From: JBAPRR01 sp049281195
Lineage (GTDB): Bacteria; Actinomycetota; Acidimicrobiia; Acidimicrobiales; CAVXTF01
Direction: 5' to 3'
NCBI GenBank assembly: GCA_049281195.1
Contig: JBAPRR010000353.1
Span: 1 to 35,748, forward strand
DNA length: 35,748 nucleotides
Made by a program: the position numbers and the translations under genes
Shown: positions 16,996 to 24,319 of the stretch, one piece after another
How the letters are laid out: the number at the start of each line of letters is the position of its first letter
Numbering within the stretch: the stretch's first letter is position 1
The notes under the pieces: model-generated
What the model saw: the letters and a program-made list of their open reading frames with translations, nothing else
What the model was told of the DNA's origin: nothing
Databases searched by the model: none

Positions 16996-17322
16996 ATGGC
17001 AGACGGCGCACGTCAGAAGATCCGTATCCGCCTGAAGGCGTACGACCACGAGATCCTCGATCAATCGACGGAAAAGATCGTGCAGACCGTTCTGCGCACC
17101 CAGGCGAAGGTGCAAGGGCCGGTGCCTCTCCCTACGGAGAAGCACCGGTTCACGGTCATCCGCTCACCTCACAAATACAAGGACAGCCGTGAGCACTTCG
17201 AGATGAGGGTTCACAAGCGGCTGGTGGACATCGTCGAGCACACCCCTAAGACAGTGGACGCTCTCCAGCGTCTCGATCTGCCTGCCGGGGTCGACATAGA
17301 GATCAAGATCCAAACGGTCTGA
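16996..17322 (+). CDS. rpsJ: 30S ribosomal protein S10
   Basis: S10 binds the 30S head and, in other bacteria, also joins the NusB transcription antitermination complex. 108 residues, slightly longer than E. coli (103), from ATG 16996 with a GGAG-like site. Marks are the I-R-I-R-L-K-A-Y-D-H N-terminus, P-L-P-T-E-K-H-R-F-T and the S-P-H-K-Y-K-D-S-R-E-H-F-E loop. Close to tuf but 265 bp from rplC, so it may be transcribed mainly with the str operon. Confidence 0.98.
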   Translation: MADGARQKIRIRLKAYDHEILDQSTEKIVQTVLRTQAKVQGPVPLPTEKHRFTVIRSPHKYKDSREHFEMRVHKRLVDIVEHTPKTVDALQRLDLPAGVDIEIKIQTV

Positions 17323-17389
17323 CGGCGGAGGGCCAATTCGGCCTTTTCCGCTGGCAGACCTGGTTGTGATGGTGTAACGTCGCAAACCG

Positions 17390-17416
17390 GGTCGTTTTTG
17401 GCCCGACCGTCTTTTT
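17390..17416 (+). terminator. Terminator-like hairpin between rpsJ and rplC
   Basis: GGTCG (17390-17394) pairs with CGACC (17404-17408); an alternative register CGGGT/GCCCG overlaps it. GTCTTTTT follows. The stem is short, so partial termination (attenuation) is more likely than a full stop. A second hairpin with a GCGGA/TCCGC base (17325-17351) follows the rpsJ stop directly. Confidence 0.4.
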
Positions 17417-17444
17417 GACGTCCTCGAGCGCCTATCGGGATTCT
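17415..17444 (+). promoter_or_regulatory. Candidate internal promoter for rplC onward
   Basis: TTGACG at 17415-17420, directly after the terminator-like hairpin, and a weak -10 GATTCT at 17439-17444, spacing 18 bp. Transcription would start near 17451 and give an rplC leader of about 137 nt. The -35 equals that of rpoB P1; the -10 matches consensus at only three positions. Confidence 0.35.
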
Positions 17445-17477
17445 CTCGGTGGGGACCTCGGGGCACAACCTGAGATG

Positions 17478-17504
17478 CGCTCCGCTCGAGATCCGGGCGG
17501 AGCG
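17478..17504 (+). promoter_or_regulatory. Perfect 8-bp hairpin in the rplC leader
   Basis: CGCTCCGC (17478-17485) and GCGGAGCG (17497-17504) pair perfectly around an 11-nt loop; a second hairpin CGGGC/GCCCG lies at 17533-17546. In E. coli, L4 represses the S10 operon through a structured leader in front of rpsJ. Here the structured leader precedes rplC-rplD instead, so an analogous autoregulation is conceivable but unproven. Confidence 0.4.
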
Positions 17505-17587
17505 TTGGCGTGCAAGCACCGCAGCGCTTCTCCGGGCAGTCGCCCGCTGTTGCGTAGCGGTCCGATTAGTGGAAGGACCAACCGACC

Positions 17588-18244
17588 GTGGCGACGAAGG
17601 CGATCGTCGGCGAGAAGATTGGCATGACACAGATCTGGGACGACCAGAACCGTGCCGTGCCCGTGACCGTCGTTCGAGTCGCGCCTGTTCGGGTGGTGCG
17701 GGTCAAGACCCCCGAGCATGAGGGCTACTCGGCACTTCAGGTCACCTGGGGCGTGCGCCAGGCGAGGACTCTGTCCAAGCCCGAGCGCGGGCACTTCGAG
17801 GCGGCCGGCGTCGAACCCGGAATCAAGATCGTCGAGCTTCGGATCGATGACACCAATGGCTACGAGGTGGGTCAGGAGCTCGACGCCAGCCTCATGACCG
17901 TGGGCGAGCGGGTGGACGCCATCGCGGTGTCGAAAGGCAAGGGCTTCGCCGGTGGGATGAAGCGCCACAACTTCAAGGGTCAGGGCGCCGGCCACGGAAA
18001 CCACAAAAAGCACCGTGCCCCCGGCTCGATCGGCGCATGTGCCACACCGGCCCGGGTCTTCAAAGGGACCAAGATGGCTGGGCGGATGGGTGGCCACCAG
18101 GTCACCACCTTGAACCTCGAAGTCATACAGGCCGACCCGGAAAGGCGCCTGATCCTTGTCAAGGGTGCGGTTCCCGGACCGCGTGGCGGTGTCGTCGTCC
18201 TACGTGACACGGTCAAGAACGGCGTTGCGAAAGGGGTGTCATGA
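17588..18244 (+). CDS. rplC: 50S ribosomal protein L3
   Basis: L3 is an early assembly protein whose loop approaches the peptidyl-transferase centre. 218 residues from GTG 17588 with GGAAGGA about 11 nt upstream. Marks: G-E-K-I-G-M-T-Q near the N-terminus, the V-S-K-G-K-G-F-A-G-G-M-K-R segment, the G-A-G-H-G-N-H-K-K-H-R loop (residues ~135-146) reaching the active site, and G-R-M-G-G-H-Q-V-T. Its TGA overlaps the rplD start (ATGA), implying translational coupling. No terminal extension. Confidence 0.98.
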   Translation: MATKAIVGEKIGMTQIWDDQNRAVPVTVVRVAPVRVVRVKTPEHEGYSALQVTWGVRQARTLSKPERGHFEAAGVEPGIKIVELRIDDTNGYEVGQELDASLMTVGERVDAIAVSKGKGFAGGMKRHNFKGQGAGHGNHKKHRAPGSIGACATPARVFKGTKMAGRMGGHQVTTLNLEVIQADPERRLILVKGAVPGPRGGVVVLRDTVKNGVAKGVS

Positions 18245-19191
18245 CCTCCGTCGCCGAGCACAGCGCTCCCACGTTCAAGCGCCAGAAGCGCGAGCTCGAA
18301 TCCCGACAGGTTGACCGCAGGTCGGCAGACGGGGCGGTTCTCGGAACCGTCGATCTCGACCCGCAATGGTTCGGGGCGAAACCGAACACTCCCCTGATGC
18401 ACCAGGTGGTCACGGCCCAGCTGGCCGCAGCTCGTGCCGGGACTCAGTCCACCAAAACCAGGGCCGAGGTCGCCGGCGGTGGAGCCAAGCCTTTCCGTCA
18501 GAAGGGAATGGGACGCTCCCGTCAGGGTTCGATCCGCGCTCCCCAGTGGGTGGGAGGCGGGATCGCCTTTGGTCCTAAGCCGCGCAGCTACAAGCAGAAG
18601 ACCCCTAAGAAGATGATCCGCCAGTCGCTGATCTCGGCCTTGTCCGACCGGGCGATGATCGGCAGGGTGGCCCTGCTCGACCAGTGGACCTTCGACATCC
18701 CGAAGACGAAAGAGGCGGTATCGGTCCTGAGCGCATTCGGGCTCACCGGGCGCATTCTCGTGGTGCTCGGTCCTGACGATGTCGTGGCCGAGCGCAGCTT
18801 CGGGAACCTTCCCCGGGTGCAGACCCTTCAGGCCGCGGAGCTCAATACCTACGACGTGCTGAAGAACGACTGGGTCCTGTTCACCGATGAATCGGTTCCC
18901 GGTGGAGTGGGCGACGTTTCCAGCCACAAGCATCCGGAGCCGGTTGCTGCTGTGGCCGCTGAAACCACCGCCAAGACGCGCAAGCCGGCGCAGAAGAAGG
19001 TTGCTGAGACGGCTGCGGTTGATGAAGACGCCGAAGCCGGTGACACAGCCGCCGACGCCGGTGACGCAGACGTTGAGGCCACCGACACCTCCACTGCGAG
19101 CGCAGGCGCGGATGCTGACGTCACCGCTGGCGCCGTAGAAGAAGACACACACGACGAAGCTGACGAAGACGAAGACGGAGACGAGTCATGA
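18241..19191 (+). CDS. rplD: 50S ribosomal protein L4 with long acidic C-terminal tail
   Basis: L4 lines the peptide exit tunnel and forms its constriction with L22. 316 residues against a usual 205-220. The core (about 25-221) is normal, including the tunnel loop around G-G-G-A-K-P-F-R-Q-K-G-M-G-R-S-R-Q-G-S-I-R. Residues 222-316 are an extra tail: a short Lys-containing link, then from 259 on, 24 Asp/Glu in 58 residues and no Lys or Arg. The tail is Ala/Thr/Asp-rich and probably disordered. Start and stop both overlap neighbours (ATGA with rplC and rplW). Confidence 0.97.
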   Translation: MTSVAEHSAPTFKRQKRELESRQVDRRSADGAVLGTVDLDPQWFGAKPNTPLMHQVVTAQLAAARAGTQSTKTRAEVAGGGAKPFRQKGMGRSRQGSIRAPQWVGGGIAFGPKPRSYKQKTPKKMIRQSLISALSDRAMIGRVALLDQWTFDIPKTKEAVSVLSAFGLTGRILVVLGPDDVVAERSFGNLPRVQTLQAAELNTYDVLKNDWVLFTDESVPGGVGDVSSHKHPEPVAAVAAETTAKTRKPAQKKVAETAAVDEDAEAGDTAADAGDADVEATDTSTASAGADADVTAGAVEEDTHDEADEDEDGDES

Positions 19192-19481
19192 GGCACGCAG
19201 AGCAGGTTCTCGTGAAGCCGGTCGTCTCCGAGAAGTCTTACTCCCTCATGGACGAGGGCGTGTACGTGTTCGTCGTGGCAGTCGACGCGAACAAGACCGA
19301 GATCCGAAACGCCGTCGAGAGCATCTTCGGCGTGCGGGTGAGCAAGGTGAACACCTTGAACCGCAAGGGCAAGGTTCGCAAAAACCGCCGCACCAACGTC
19401 GTCGGTCACCGCCCCAACACGAAGAGGGCGATCATCAAACTTGCCGGCAACGACCGGATCGACCTGTTCGAGAGAAGCTGA
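19188..19481 (+). CDS. rplW: 50S ribosomal protein L23
   Basis: L23 sits at the rim of the peptide exit tunnel and is the main docking site for trigger factor and SRP. 97 residues, normal length. Marks: V-L-V-K-P-V-V-S-E-K-S-Y at the N-terminus, N-K-T-E-I-R-N-A-V-E, and V-N-T-L-N-R-K-G-K-V-R-K followed by a basic loop. Overlaps the rplD stop. Unlike its neighbour L4 it carries no acidic extension. Confidence 0.98.
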   Translation: MRHAEQVLVKPVVSEKSYSLMDEGVYVFVVAVDANKTEIRNAVESIFGVRVSKVNTLNRKGKVRKNRRTNVVGHRPNTKRAIIKLAGNDRIDLFERS

Positions 19482-19494
19482 GAGGACCGGTTCG

Positions 19495-20331
19495 ATGGCG
19501 CTCAGGAAGAGAAAGCCCACCAGCCCGGGGCGGCGGTTTCAGACCGTCTCGGACTTCGCGGAGATCACGCGCTCCAAGCCGGAGCGCTCTCTTGTCGTTC
19601 CCCAGTCTTCGACAGGCGGGCGCAACAGCTACGGCCGCAAGACTGCCCGTCACCGTGGTGGCGGTCACAAACGTCAGTACCGCATCGTCGACTTCCGTCG
19701 CGACAAGGACGGCGTTCCTGCGACGGTCGCGTCGATCGAGTACGACCCGAACCGCAACGCCCGCATTGCATTGCTTCACTACCACGACGGTGAGAAGCGC
19801 TACATCCTGTGCCCCGCGCAGGTGAAGGTGGGAGACGTCCTCCAAAACGGACAGGGTGCGGAGATTCGCCCCGGCAACGCTCTTCCTCTCCGGTTCATCC
19901 CTGTGGGTTCGACCGTGCACAACATCGAGCTCCGGCCCGGTGGAGGCGGGAAGCTGGCCCGCGGAGCAGGCATGAGTGCGCAGTTGGTGGCGAAGGAAGG
20001 TCTCTTCGCAACGCTGCGCCTTCCCTCGACCGAGATGCGCCGTGTCCCGATCGACTGCCGCGGGACGATCGGTGAGGTCGGAAACGCCCAGGCGGAGCTG
20101 GTCACGATCGGCAAGGCGGGGCGTAATCGTTGGAAGGGTGTTCGTCCGCAGACACGTGGTGTGGCGATGAACCCGGTCGACCACCCCCTCGGTGGTGGAG
20201 AAGGAAAGTCCTCAGGTGGGCGCCACCCCGTGTCTCCCTGGGGCAAGCCCGAGGGCCGCACCCGCCCTCGGCACAAGGCCTCGGACCAGATGATCGTGCG
20301 CCGGCGACGTACACGCGGAGCGAGGCGATAA
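19495..20331 (+). CDS. rplB: 50S ribosomal protein L2
   Basis: L2 is needed for subunit joining and peptidyl-transferase function. 278 residues from ATG 19495, chosen because GAGGA precedes it; the frame is open slightly further upstream inside rplW. The H-R-G-G-G-H-K-R-Q-Y-R-I N-terminal motif and the C-terminal M-N-P-V-D-H-P region are present. The functionally important His of D-H-P is kept, but the next residue, His in most bacteria (D-H-P-H-G-G-G-E), is Leu (codon CTC, near 20186). Ends in a basic R-R-R-R-T-R-G-A-R-R tail. Confidence 0.98.
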   Translation: MALRKRKPTSPGRRFQTVSDFAEITRSKPERSLVVPQSSTGGRNSYGRKTARHRGGGHKRQYRIVDFRRDKDGVPATVASIEYDPNRNARIALLHYHDGEKRYILCPAQVKVGDVLQNGQGAEIRPGNALPLRFIPVGSTVHNIELRPGGGGKLARGAGMSAQLVAKEGLFATLRLPSTEMRRVPIDCRGTIGEVGNAQAELVTIGKAGRNRWKGVRPQTRGVAMNPVDHPLGGGEGKSSGGRHPVSPWGKPEGRTRPRHKASDQMIVRRRRTRGARR

Positions 20332-20355
20332 CGATGACGGAGGAATGGCAGATCA

Positions 20356-20634
20356 ATGCCGCGTAGCTTGAAGAAGGGCGCATTCGTGGACGACCACCTT
20401 CTCAAAAAGGTGGACGCGCTCAACTCGACCAACGAACGCCGGGTAATCCGTACGTGGTCGAGGCGTTCGACGATCATCCCCGACATGGTGGGCCACACCA
20501 TCGCCGTCCACGACGGGCGCAAGCACGTTCCTGTTTATGTGACCGAGTCGATGGTCGGCCACAAGCTCGGCGAGTTCGCACCCACCCGGACGTTCCGCTA
20601 CCACGCGGGACAGGAACGGCAGGGGAGGCGTTGA
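20356..20634 (+). CDS. rpsS: 30S ribosomal protein S19
   Basis: S19 binds the 30S head with S13 and contacts the A-site tRNA and the L5/5S region. 92 residues from ATG 20356. Marks: M-P-R-S-L-K-K-G-A-F-V-D-D-H-L start, R-T-W-S-R-R-S-T-I-I-P-D-M-V-G-H, and G-H-K-L-G-E-F-A-P-T-R-T-F. The stop is one base before the rplV start. Confidence 0.98.
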   Translation: MPRSLKKGAFVDDHLLKKVDALNSTNERRVIRTWSRRSTIIPDMVGHTIAVHDGRKHVPVYVTESMVGHKLGEFAPTRTFRYHAGQERQGRR

Positions 20635-20635
20635 C

Positions 20636-21385
20636 TTGCCAGGCGTAAAGACCAATGAACGCCCCGGTACGAGGGCGGTGCTACGTCATTTCCGGATGTC
20701 GGCAACCAAGGCCCGTCAGGTTCTCGACCTGGTGAGAGGCGAGGACATCGCCACTGCCCACGAGATCCTGCGCACCACGCCGCGCGAAGGCGCACGCGTG
20801 GTCGACAAGGTTCTGCACTCTGCGGTGGCTAACGCCGTAGAGAGCTCGCGCCAAGCGGGTGCGGCCATCGATCCCGAAGAGCTCTACATCTCCGCGTGTT
20901 TCGCTGACGAGGGCACCACCATGAAGCGCTGGCGTCCCCGTGCACGTGGACGCGCCACCAGGATCCGCAAGCGCACGTGTCACATAACGGTGATCGTGAG
21001 CCGTTTGGACGACGAGAAGATCGCAAGGCTCCGCGCCAAGAGGACGGATGCGACGGCTGCCCAGAGAAGCAGGCGTGTCGCCGCTTCGAGGTTGCGCCGC
21101 CGCGGAGAGCGCGGTGCTCAGGCAGAGCCGTCCACCACCTCCGAGGTGTCGGACTCCACGAGTTCGGACAAGGAGCTGGATACCGGTAACGAATCCGACG
21201 AGACCACCGATATCGCCACAGACGACGTCGCAGACGAGGTCGAGGCTGAAGAAGAGGGTGCCGACGATGCAGGCGACGCAGATGACGCGGCTGCAACCGA
21301 CGCAGGAGATGAGAGTGATGCCGAGGTGGAAGCCATAGAGAACGACCAGACAGCTGGCGAAGACAGCGACGGGGAGAACAACTGA
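20636..21385 (+). CDS. rplV: 50S ribosomal protein L22 with long acidic C-terminal tail
   Basis: L22 reaches through the large subunit; its hairpin narrows the peptide exit tunnel. 249 residues against about 110-120 in most bacteria. TTG start with an excellent AGGGGAGG site 8 nt upstream. The core is residues 1-125, with R-M-S-A-T-K-A-R-Q-V-L-D-L-V-R-G and the hairpin G-T-T-M-K-R-W-R-P-R-A-R-G-R-A. It is followed by an Arg-rich link (about 126-160), then residues 161-249 with 35 Asp/Glu and a single Lys. Mycobacterial L22 also has an extension, but to my knowledge it is Lys/Ala-rich and shorter; the acidic character here is distinctive. Confidence 0.97.
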   Translation: MPGVKTNERPGTRAVLRHFRMSATKARQVLDLVRGEDIATAHEILRTTPREGARVVDKVLHSAVANAVESSRQAGAAIDPEELYISACFADEGTTMKRWRPRARGRATRIRKRTCHITVIVSRLDDEKIARLRAKRTDATAAQRSRRVAASRLRRRGERGAQAEPSTTSEVSDSTSSDKELDTGNESDETTDIATDDVADEVEAEEEGADDAGDADDAAATDAGDESDAEVEAIENDQTAGEDSDGENN

Positions 21386-21386
21386 T

Positions 21387-22409
21387 ATGGGTCAGAAGGT
21401 AAATCCCTACGGTTTCCGGCTCGGGGTAACGACCGACTGGAAGTCGCGCTGGTTCGAAGACCGCCACTACCAGGACTTCGTGATCGAGGACTGGAAGATC
21501 CGCGACTACCTGATGTCGCAGCTCGAAGCAGCGGCCGTCAGCCGCATCGAGATCGAGCGCACCCGTGACAGGTTGCGCGTCGACATCCACACTGCACGTC
21601 CGGGGATCGTCATCGGCCGCCGTGGCGCAGAAGCCGACCGCCTGAAGAAGAAGCTCGAGGAGATCACCGGGCTTCGTAACCGGATCCAACTCAACATCCA
21701 GGAGATCAAGCAGCCCGAGCTCGACGCCGCTCTCATCGCCCAGAGCATCGCCGACCAGCTGGCGCGCCGTGTCGCGTTCCGTCGGGCGATGAAACGTGCG
21801 ATGCAGACTGTGACGAAGGCAGGGGCCCAGGGAGTCAGGGTTCAGTGCTCCGGGCGCCTCGGTGGCTCGGAGATGGCCCGCAAAGAGTCATACCGCGAAG
21901 GTCGCGTCCCGCTTCACTCGCTTCGTGCCGACATCGACTACGGACTGCGCGAGGCGAAGACGACCTTCGGACGTATCGGGGTGAAGGTCTGGATCTACAA
22001 GGGCGACATCCTTCCCTACAAGCTTTCGTCCGAGGACAAGATCTCGCGCGAAGCAGCCATGGCCGCCGGCGAAACCTCCGGCCAGGCGCGTCCGCGCCGT
22101 CTCATCACCGCAGGTGGAGGGCGTCGCCGCGCGGACCAGGGCGAGCCGGGGGCACCGCAGCCCGAGGTGGCGGAGCCAGAAGAGACTGAGGACGTAGTCG
22201 GTACTGCAGAGACAGGCGAAGTAGTCGAGCCGGTCGAGACCGAAACCGAGACCGAGGAGCAGGCCGCGGTGTCGCCGCTTCCGGGCACCGTTCCGGCTGA
22301 CGGCCAGGTCGACGACCTCGAGCGTCTGCTGGCGGAGGAAGAGGAGATCGAGCGCCGGACGCGCAACGAGCACCACGAGGCTCCGCATTTCCGTAAGGAG
22401 AACGACTGA
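21387..22409 (+). CDS. rpsC: 30S ribosomal protein S3 with acidic C-terminal tail
   Basis: S3 forms part of the mRNA entry tunnel and its helicase. 340 residues; the conserved core ends near 212, where E. coli S3 is 233 in total. The KH domain has the G-R-R-G loop at 77-80. C-terminal domain marks are Q-G-V-R-V-Q-C-S-G-R-L-G-G-S-E-M-A-R and G-V-K-V-W-I-Y-K-G. After a basic stretch (235-248), residues 250-340 contain 29 Asp/Glu, arranged as E-T-E-T-E repeats and an E-E-E-E run, then a mixed-charge helix-like end. The start follows GGGGAG; the stop overlaps rplP (TGATG). Confidence 0.97.
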   Translation: MGQKVNPYGFRLGVTTDWKSRWFEDRHYQDFVIEDWKIRDYLMSQLEAAAVSRIEIERTRDRLRVDIHTARPGIVIGRRGAEADRLKKKLEEITGLRNRIQLNIQEIKQPELDAALIAQSIADQLARRVAFRRAMKRAMQTVTKAGAQGVRVQCSGRLGGSEMARKESYREGRVPLHSLRADIDYGLREAKTTFGRIGVKVWIYKGDILPYKLSSEDKISREAAMAAGETSGQARPRRLITAGGGRRRADQGEPGAPQPEVAEPEETEDVVGTAETGEVVEPVETETETEEQAAVSPLPGTVPADGQVDDLERLLAEEEEIERRTRNEHHEAPHFRKEND

Positions 22410-22855
22410 TGTTGATGCCGCGCAAGGTTAAGCACCGCAAGCAGCAGCGAGGCCGCCGTCGCGGTTTCGCCAAAGGCGGCACGGTTGTGACCTTCGGCGA
22501 CTTCGGGATCCAGGCGATGGAGCCGGCGTGGTTGACCGCACGACAGATCGAGGCGGCCCGTATCGCCATGACCCGTCACGTCAAGCGTGGTGGAAAGGTC
22601 TGGATCAGGGTCTTCCCCGACAAGCCAGTTACCCAAAAGCCCGCTGAGACCCGGATGGGCTCAGGCAAGGGGAACCCCGAGCACTGGGTTGCCGTCGTCA
22701 AGCCGGGCCGGATCCTGTTCGAGCTGGCAGGTGTGGAGCGCGAGCTCGCCCGCGAGGCGATGGAGCTCGCCATCCAGAAGCTGCCTTTCAAGGCGAGGTT
22801 CGTGGTCCGTCCCGGCACGCACGGAGCTCCTGAAGTGGACGTGTTGACCGTATGA
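22409..22855 (+). CDS. rplP: 50S ribosomal protein L16
   Basis: L16 organises the A-site side of the peptidyl-transferase region and is essential for late 50S assembly. 148 residues. Marks: M-L-M-P-R-K-V-K-H-R-K at the start, F-G-x-F-G-I-Q-A-M-E-P-A-W-L-T, the R-M-G-S-G-K-G-N-P-E-H-W-V-A-V-V loop, and G-R-I-L-F-E. Preceded by AAGGAG; start overlaps the rpsC stop and stop overlaps the rpmC start. Normal length apart from a few C-terminal residues. Confidence 0.98.
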   Translation: MLMPRKVKHRKQQRGRRRGFAKGGTVVTFGDFGIQAMEPAWLTARQIEAARIAMTRHVKRGGKVWIRVFPDKPVTQKPAETRMGSGKGNPEHWVAVVKPGRILFELAGVERELAREAMELAIQKLPFKARFVVRPGTHGAPEVDVLTV

Positions 22856-23247
22856 CGAAGGCCGCCGAGCTGGCAGAGCTTGACGACGACGAGCTTCAGA
22901 ACAGGCTCGCGTCGTCGCGACGCGAGCTGCTCAACCTCAGGTTCCAACTGGCTACCGGGCAGCTCGACAACACCGAGCGGCTCGGAGAGGTGAAACGCGA
23001 CATCGCGCGATCGCTCACGATCCTGCGTGAACGCGACCTGACTGAGGCGCTCGTGGATCTCGAGCCCCTCGTGCTCACACCCGCGCGCCGGGTGCCTCTC
23101 GACGAGACCGGCGGGATCGACGAGGACGCGGAAGTTGAGCCTGACGAATCCGAGCATGACGGGGTGGAATCCGACCTGGGTGAGCCCGAAGCTTCTGCAG
23201 ACGATGAAGACGCCGACGACGATTCCGGCGACGAGGAGGAGGAGTAA
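22852..23247 (+). CDS. rpmC: 50S ribosomal protein L29 with acidic C-terminal tail
   Basis: L29 is a two-helix protein beside L23 at the tunnel exit. 131 residues against the usual 60-80. The core (1-65) has the family pattern E-L-x-x-R-L-A-S-S-R-R-E-L-L-N-L-R-F-Q-L-A-T-G-Q-L-D-N-T. Residues 66-83 link to a tail of 48 residues (84-131) with 27 Asp/Glu and no Lys or Arg, ending in E-E-E-E. It is the most acidic tail of the cluster. The start overlaps the rplP stop; the next gene starts immediately after the TAA. Confidence 0.96.
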   Translation: MTKAAELAELDDDELQNRLASSRRELLNLRFQLATGQLDNTERLGEVKRDIARSLTILRERDLTEALVDLEPLVLTPARRVPLDETGGIDEDAEVEPDESEHDGVESDLGEPEASADDEDADDDSGDEEEE

Positions 23248-23646
23248 ATGTCAGAGCCCGATTCGGACTCCGGCGTGGACGCGACAGAAGAACCGGCAGC
23301 GACTCCGGCGGCTGAAGCCGCACCCGCCGCTGTACCAACCGCTTCCGCGGCTCCGGCTCCTTTGGCCCAAGCCTCCGACTCCGACGAGGAGTCGACAAGG
23401 TCCGCTCGCAAGACCAGAGAGGGCACCGTCATCTCCGACAAGATGGACTCGACGGTCGTGGTCGCGGTCATAGAACGTGTCCGTCACGCCAAGTACGGCA
23501 AGACGGTCCAGCGCACCAAAAAGCTCTACGCCCACGACGACCGCTTCGAGGCCCGCACCGGCGACAGGGTGAGGGTCGCAGAGACGCGTCCTCTTTCCAA
23601 GCTCAAGCGTTGGCGCGTGACCGAGGTCGTGGAGCGGGCCCGATGA
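23248..23646 (+). CDS. rpsQ: 30S ribosomal protein S17 with acidic N-terminal extension
   Basis: S17 is a primary 16S-binding protein of the OB fold in the 30S body. 132 residues against about 85 in E. coli. The core begins near residue 54 (R-K-T-R-E-G-T-V-I-S-D-K-M) and continues with the K-Y-G-K-T-V-Q-R-T-K-K-L-Y-A-H-D and E-T-R-P-L-S-K-L-K-R-W-R motifs. Residues 1-50 are a low-complexity Ala/Pro stretch flanked by acidic clusters, 11 Asp/Glu in all. The start ATG follows the rpmC TAA with no gap, and no better internal start is seen, so the extension appears translated. Mycobacterial S17 also has an N-terminal extension. Confidence 0.96.
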   Translation: MSEPDSDSGVDATEEPAATPAAEAAPAAVPTASAAPAPLAQASDSDEESTRSARKTREGTVISDKMDSTVVVAVIERVRHAKYGKTVQRTKKLYAHDDRFEARTGDRVRVAETRPLSKLKRWRVTEVVERAR

Positions 23647-24011
23647 TCCAGCAGGAGTCACGACTCAAGGTGGCCGACAACTCGGGCGCCCGCGAGGTCC
23701 TGTGCATCAAGGTGCTCGGAGGGTCGCGCAGGCGCTACGCCAGCATCGGCGACATCTTCGTCGCCACCGTGAAGGACGCCATCCCCGGTGCACAGGTCAA
23801 GAAGGGCGAAGTGGTCAAGTGCGTCGTCGTGCGCACGACAAAGGAGAAGCGGCGTCCCGACGGGAGCTATATCCGCTTCGACGAGAACGCCGCGGTGCTG
23901 ATCAACGATCAGCAGCAACCGCGAGGCACACGCATCTTCGGCCCCGTGGGCCGGGAGCTGCGCGATAAGAGGTTCATGAGGATCGTCTCTCTCGCACCGG
24001 AGGTCTTGTGA
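23643..24011 (+). CDS. rplN: 50S ribosomal protein L14
   Basis: L14 lies at the subunit interface and binds 23S rRNA helices 95 and 99. 122 residues from ATG 23643, which overlaps the rpsQ stop (ATGA); the frame is open a little upstream within rpsQ. Marks: M-I-Q-Q-E-S-R-L-K-V-A-D-N-S-G-A-R-E, K-G-E-V-V-K-C-V-V-V-R-T, and G-T-R-I-F-G-P-V-G-R-E-L-R. Exactly the standard length. Confidence 0.98.
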   Translation: MIQQESRLKVADNSGAREVLCIKVLGGSRRRYASIGDIFVATVKDAIPGAQVKKGEVVKCVVVRTTKEKRRPDGSYIRFDENAAVLINDQQQPRGTRIFGPVGRELRDKRFMRIVSLAPEVL

Positions 24012-24319
24012 TGAGAGTTCGCAAAGGTGATTTGGTCGAAGTGCTTTCAGGTAAGAACCGCGGCAAGCGCGGGCAGGTCATGCGCGCCTTCCCCGAAAAG
24101 GGGACGGTCATAGTCGATGCCGCCAACATGGCCAAGCGTCACACCAAGCCACGTGGCGCCACCATGCAGGGCGGGATCATCGACAAGGACATGCCCCTTC
24201 CGGTGTCTGCCGTCGGAGTCATCTGCCCGTCGTGCGGCCGACCCTCCAGGATCGGATATTCGGTCGACGAAACAGGGCGAAAGCTCCGTATCTGCCGGCG
24301 ATGTGGGTCTCAGCTATGA
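24011..24319 (+). CDS. rplX: 50S ribosomal protein L24, zinc-ribbon form
   Basis: L24 is a KOW-domain assembly initiator near the tunnel exit. 102 residues from ATG 24011, 7 nt after GGAGG; a GTG at 24008 is in frame but too close to that site. The KOW motif is V-R-K-G-D-L-V-E-V-L-S-G-K-N-R-G-K-R-G. The C-terminal part carries C-P-S-C (C72, C75) and C-R-R-C (C95, C98), a zinc ribbon retained in the C+ form and lost in many bacteria. The stop overlaps the rplE start (ATGA). Confidence 0.97.
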   Translation: MRVRKGDLVEVLSGKNRGKRGQVMRAFPEKGTVIVDAANMAKRHTKPRGATMQGGIIDKDMPLPVSAVGVICPSCGRPSRIGYSVDETGRKLRICRRCGSQL

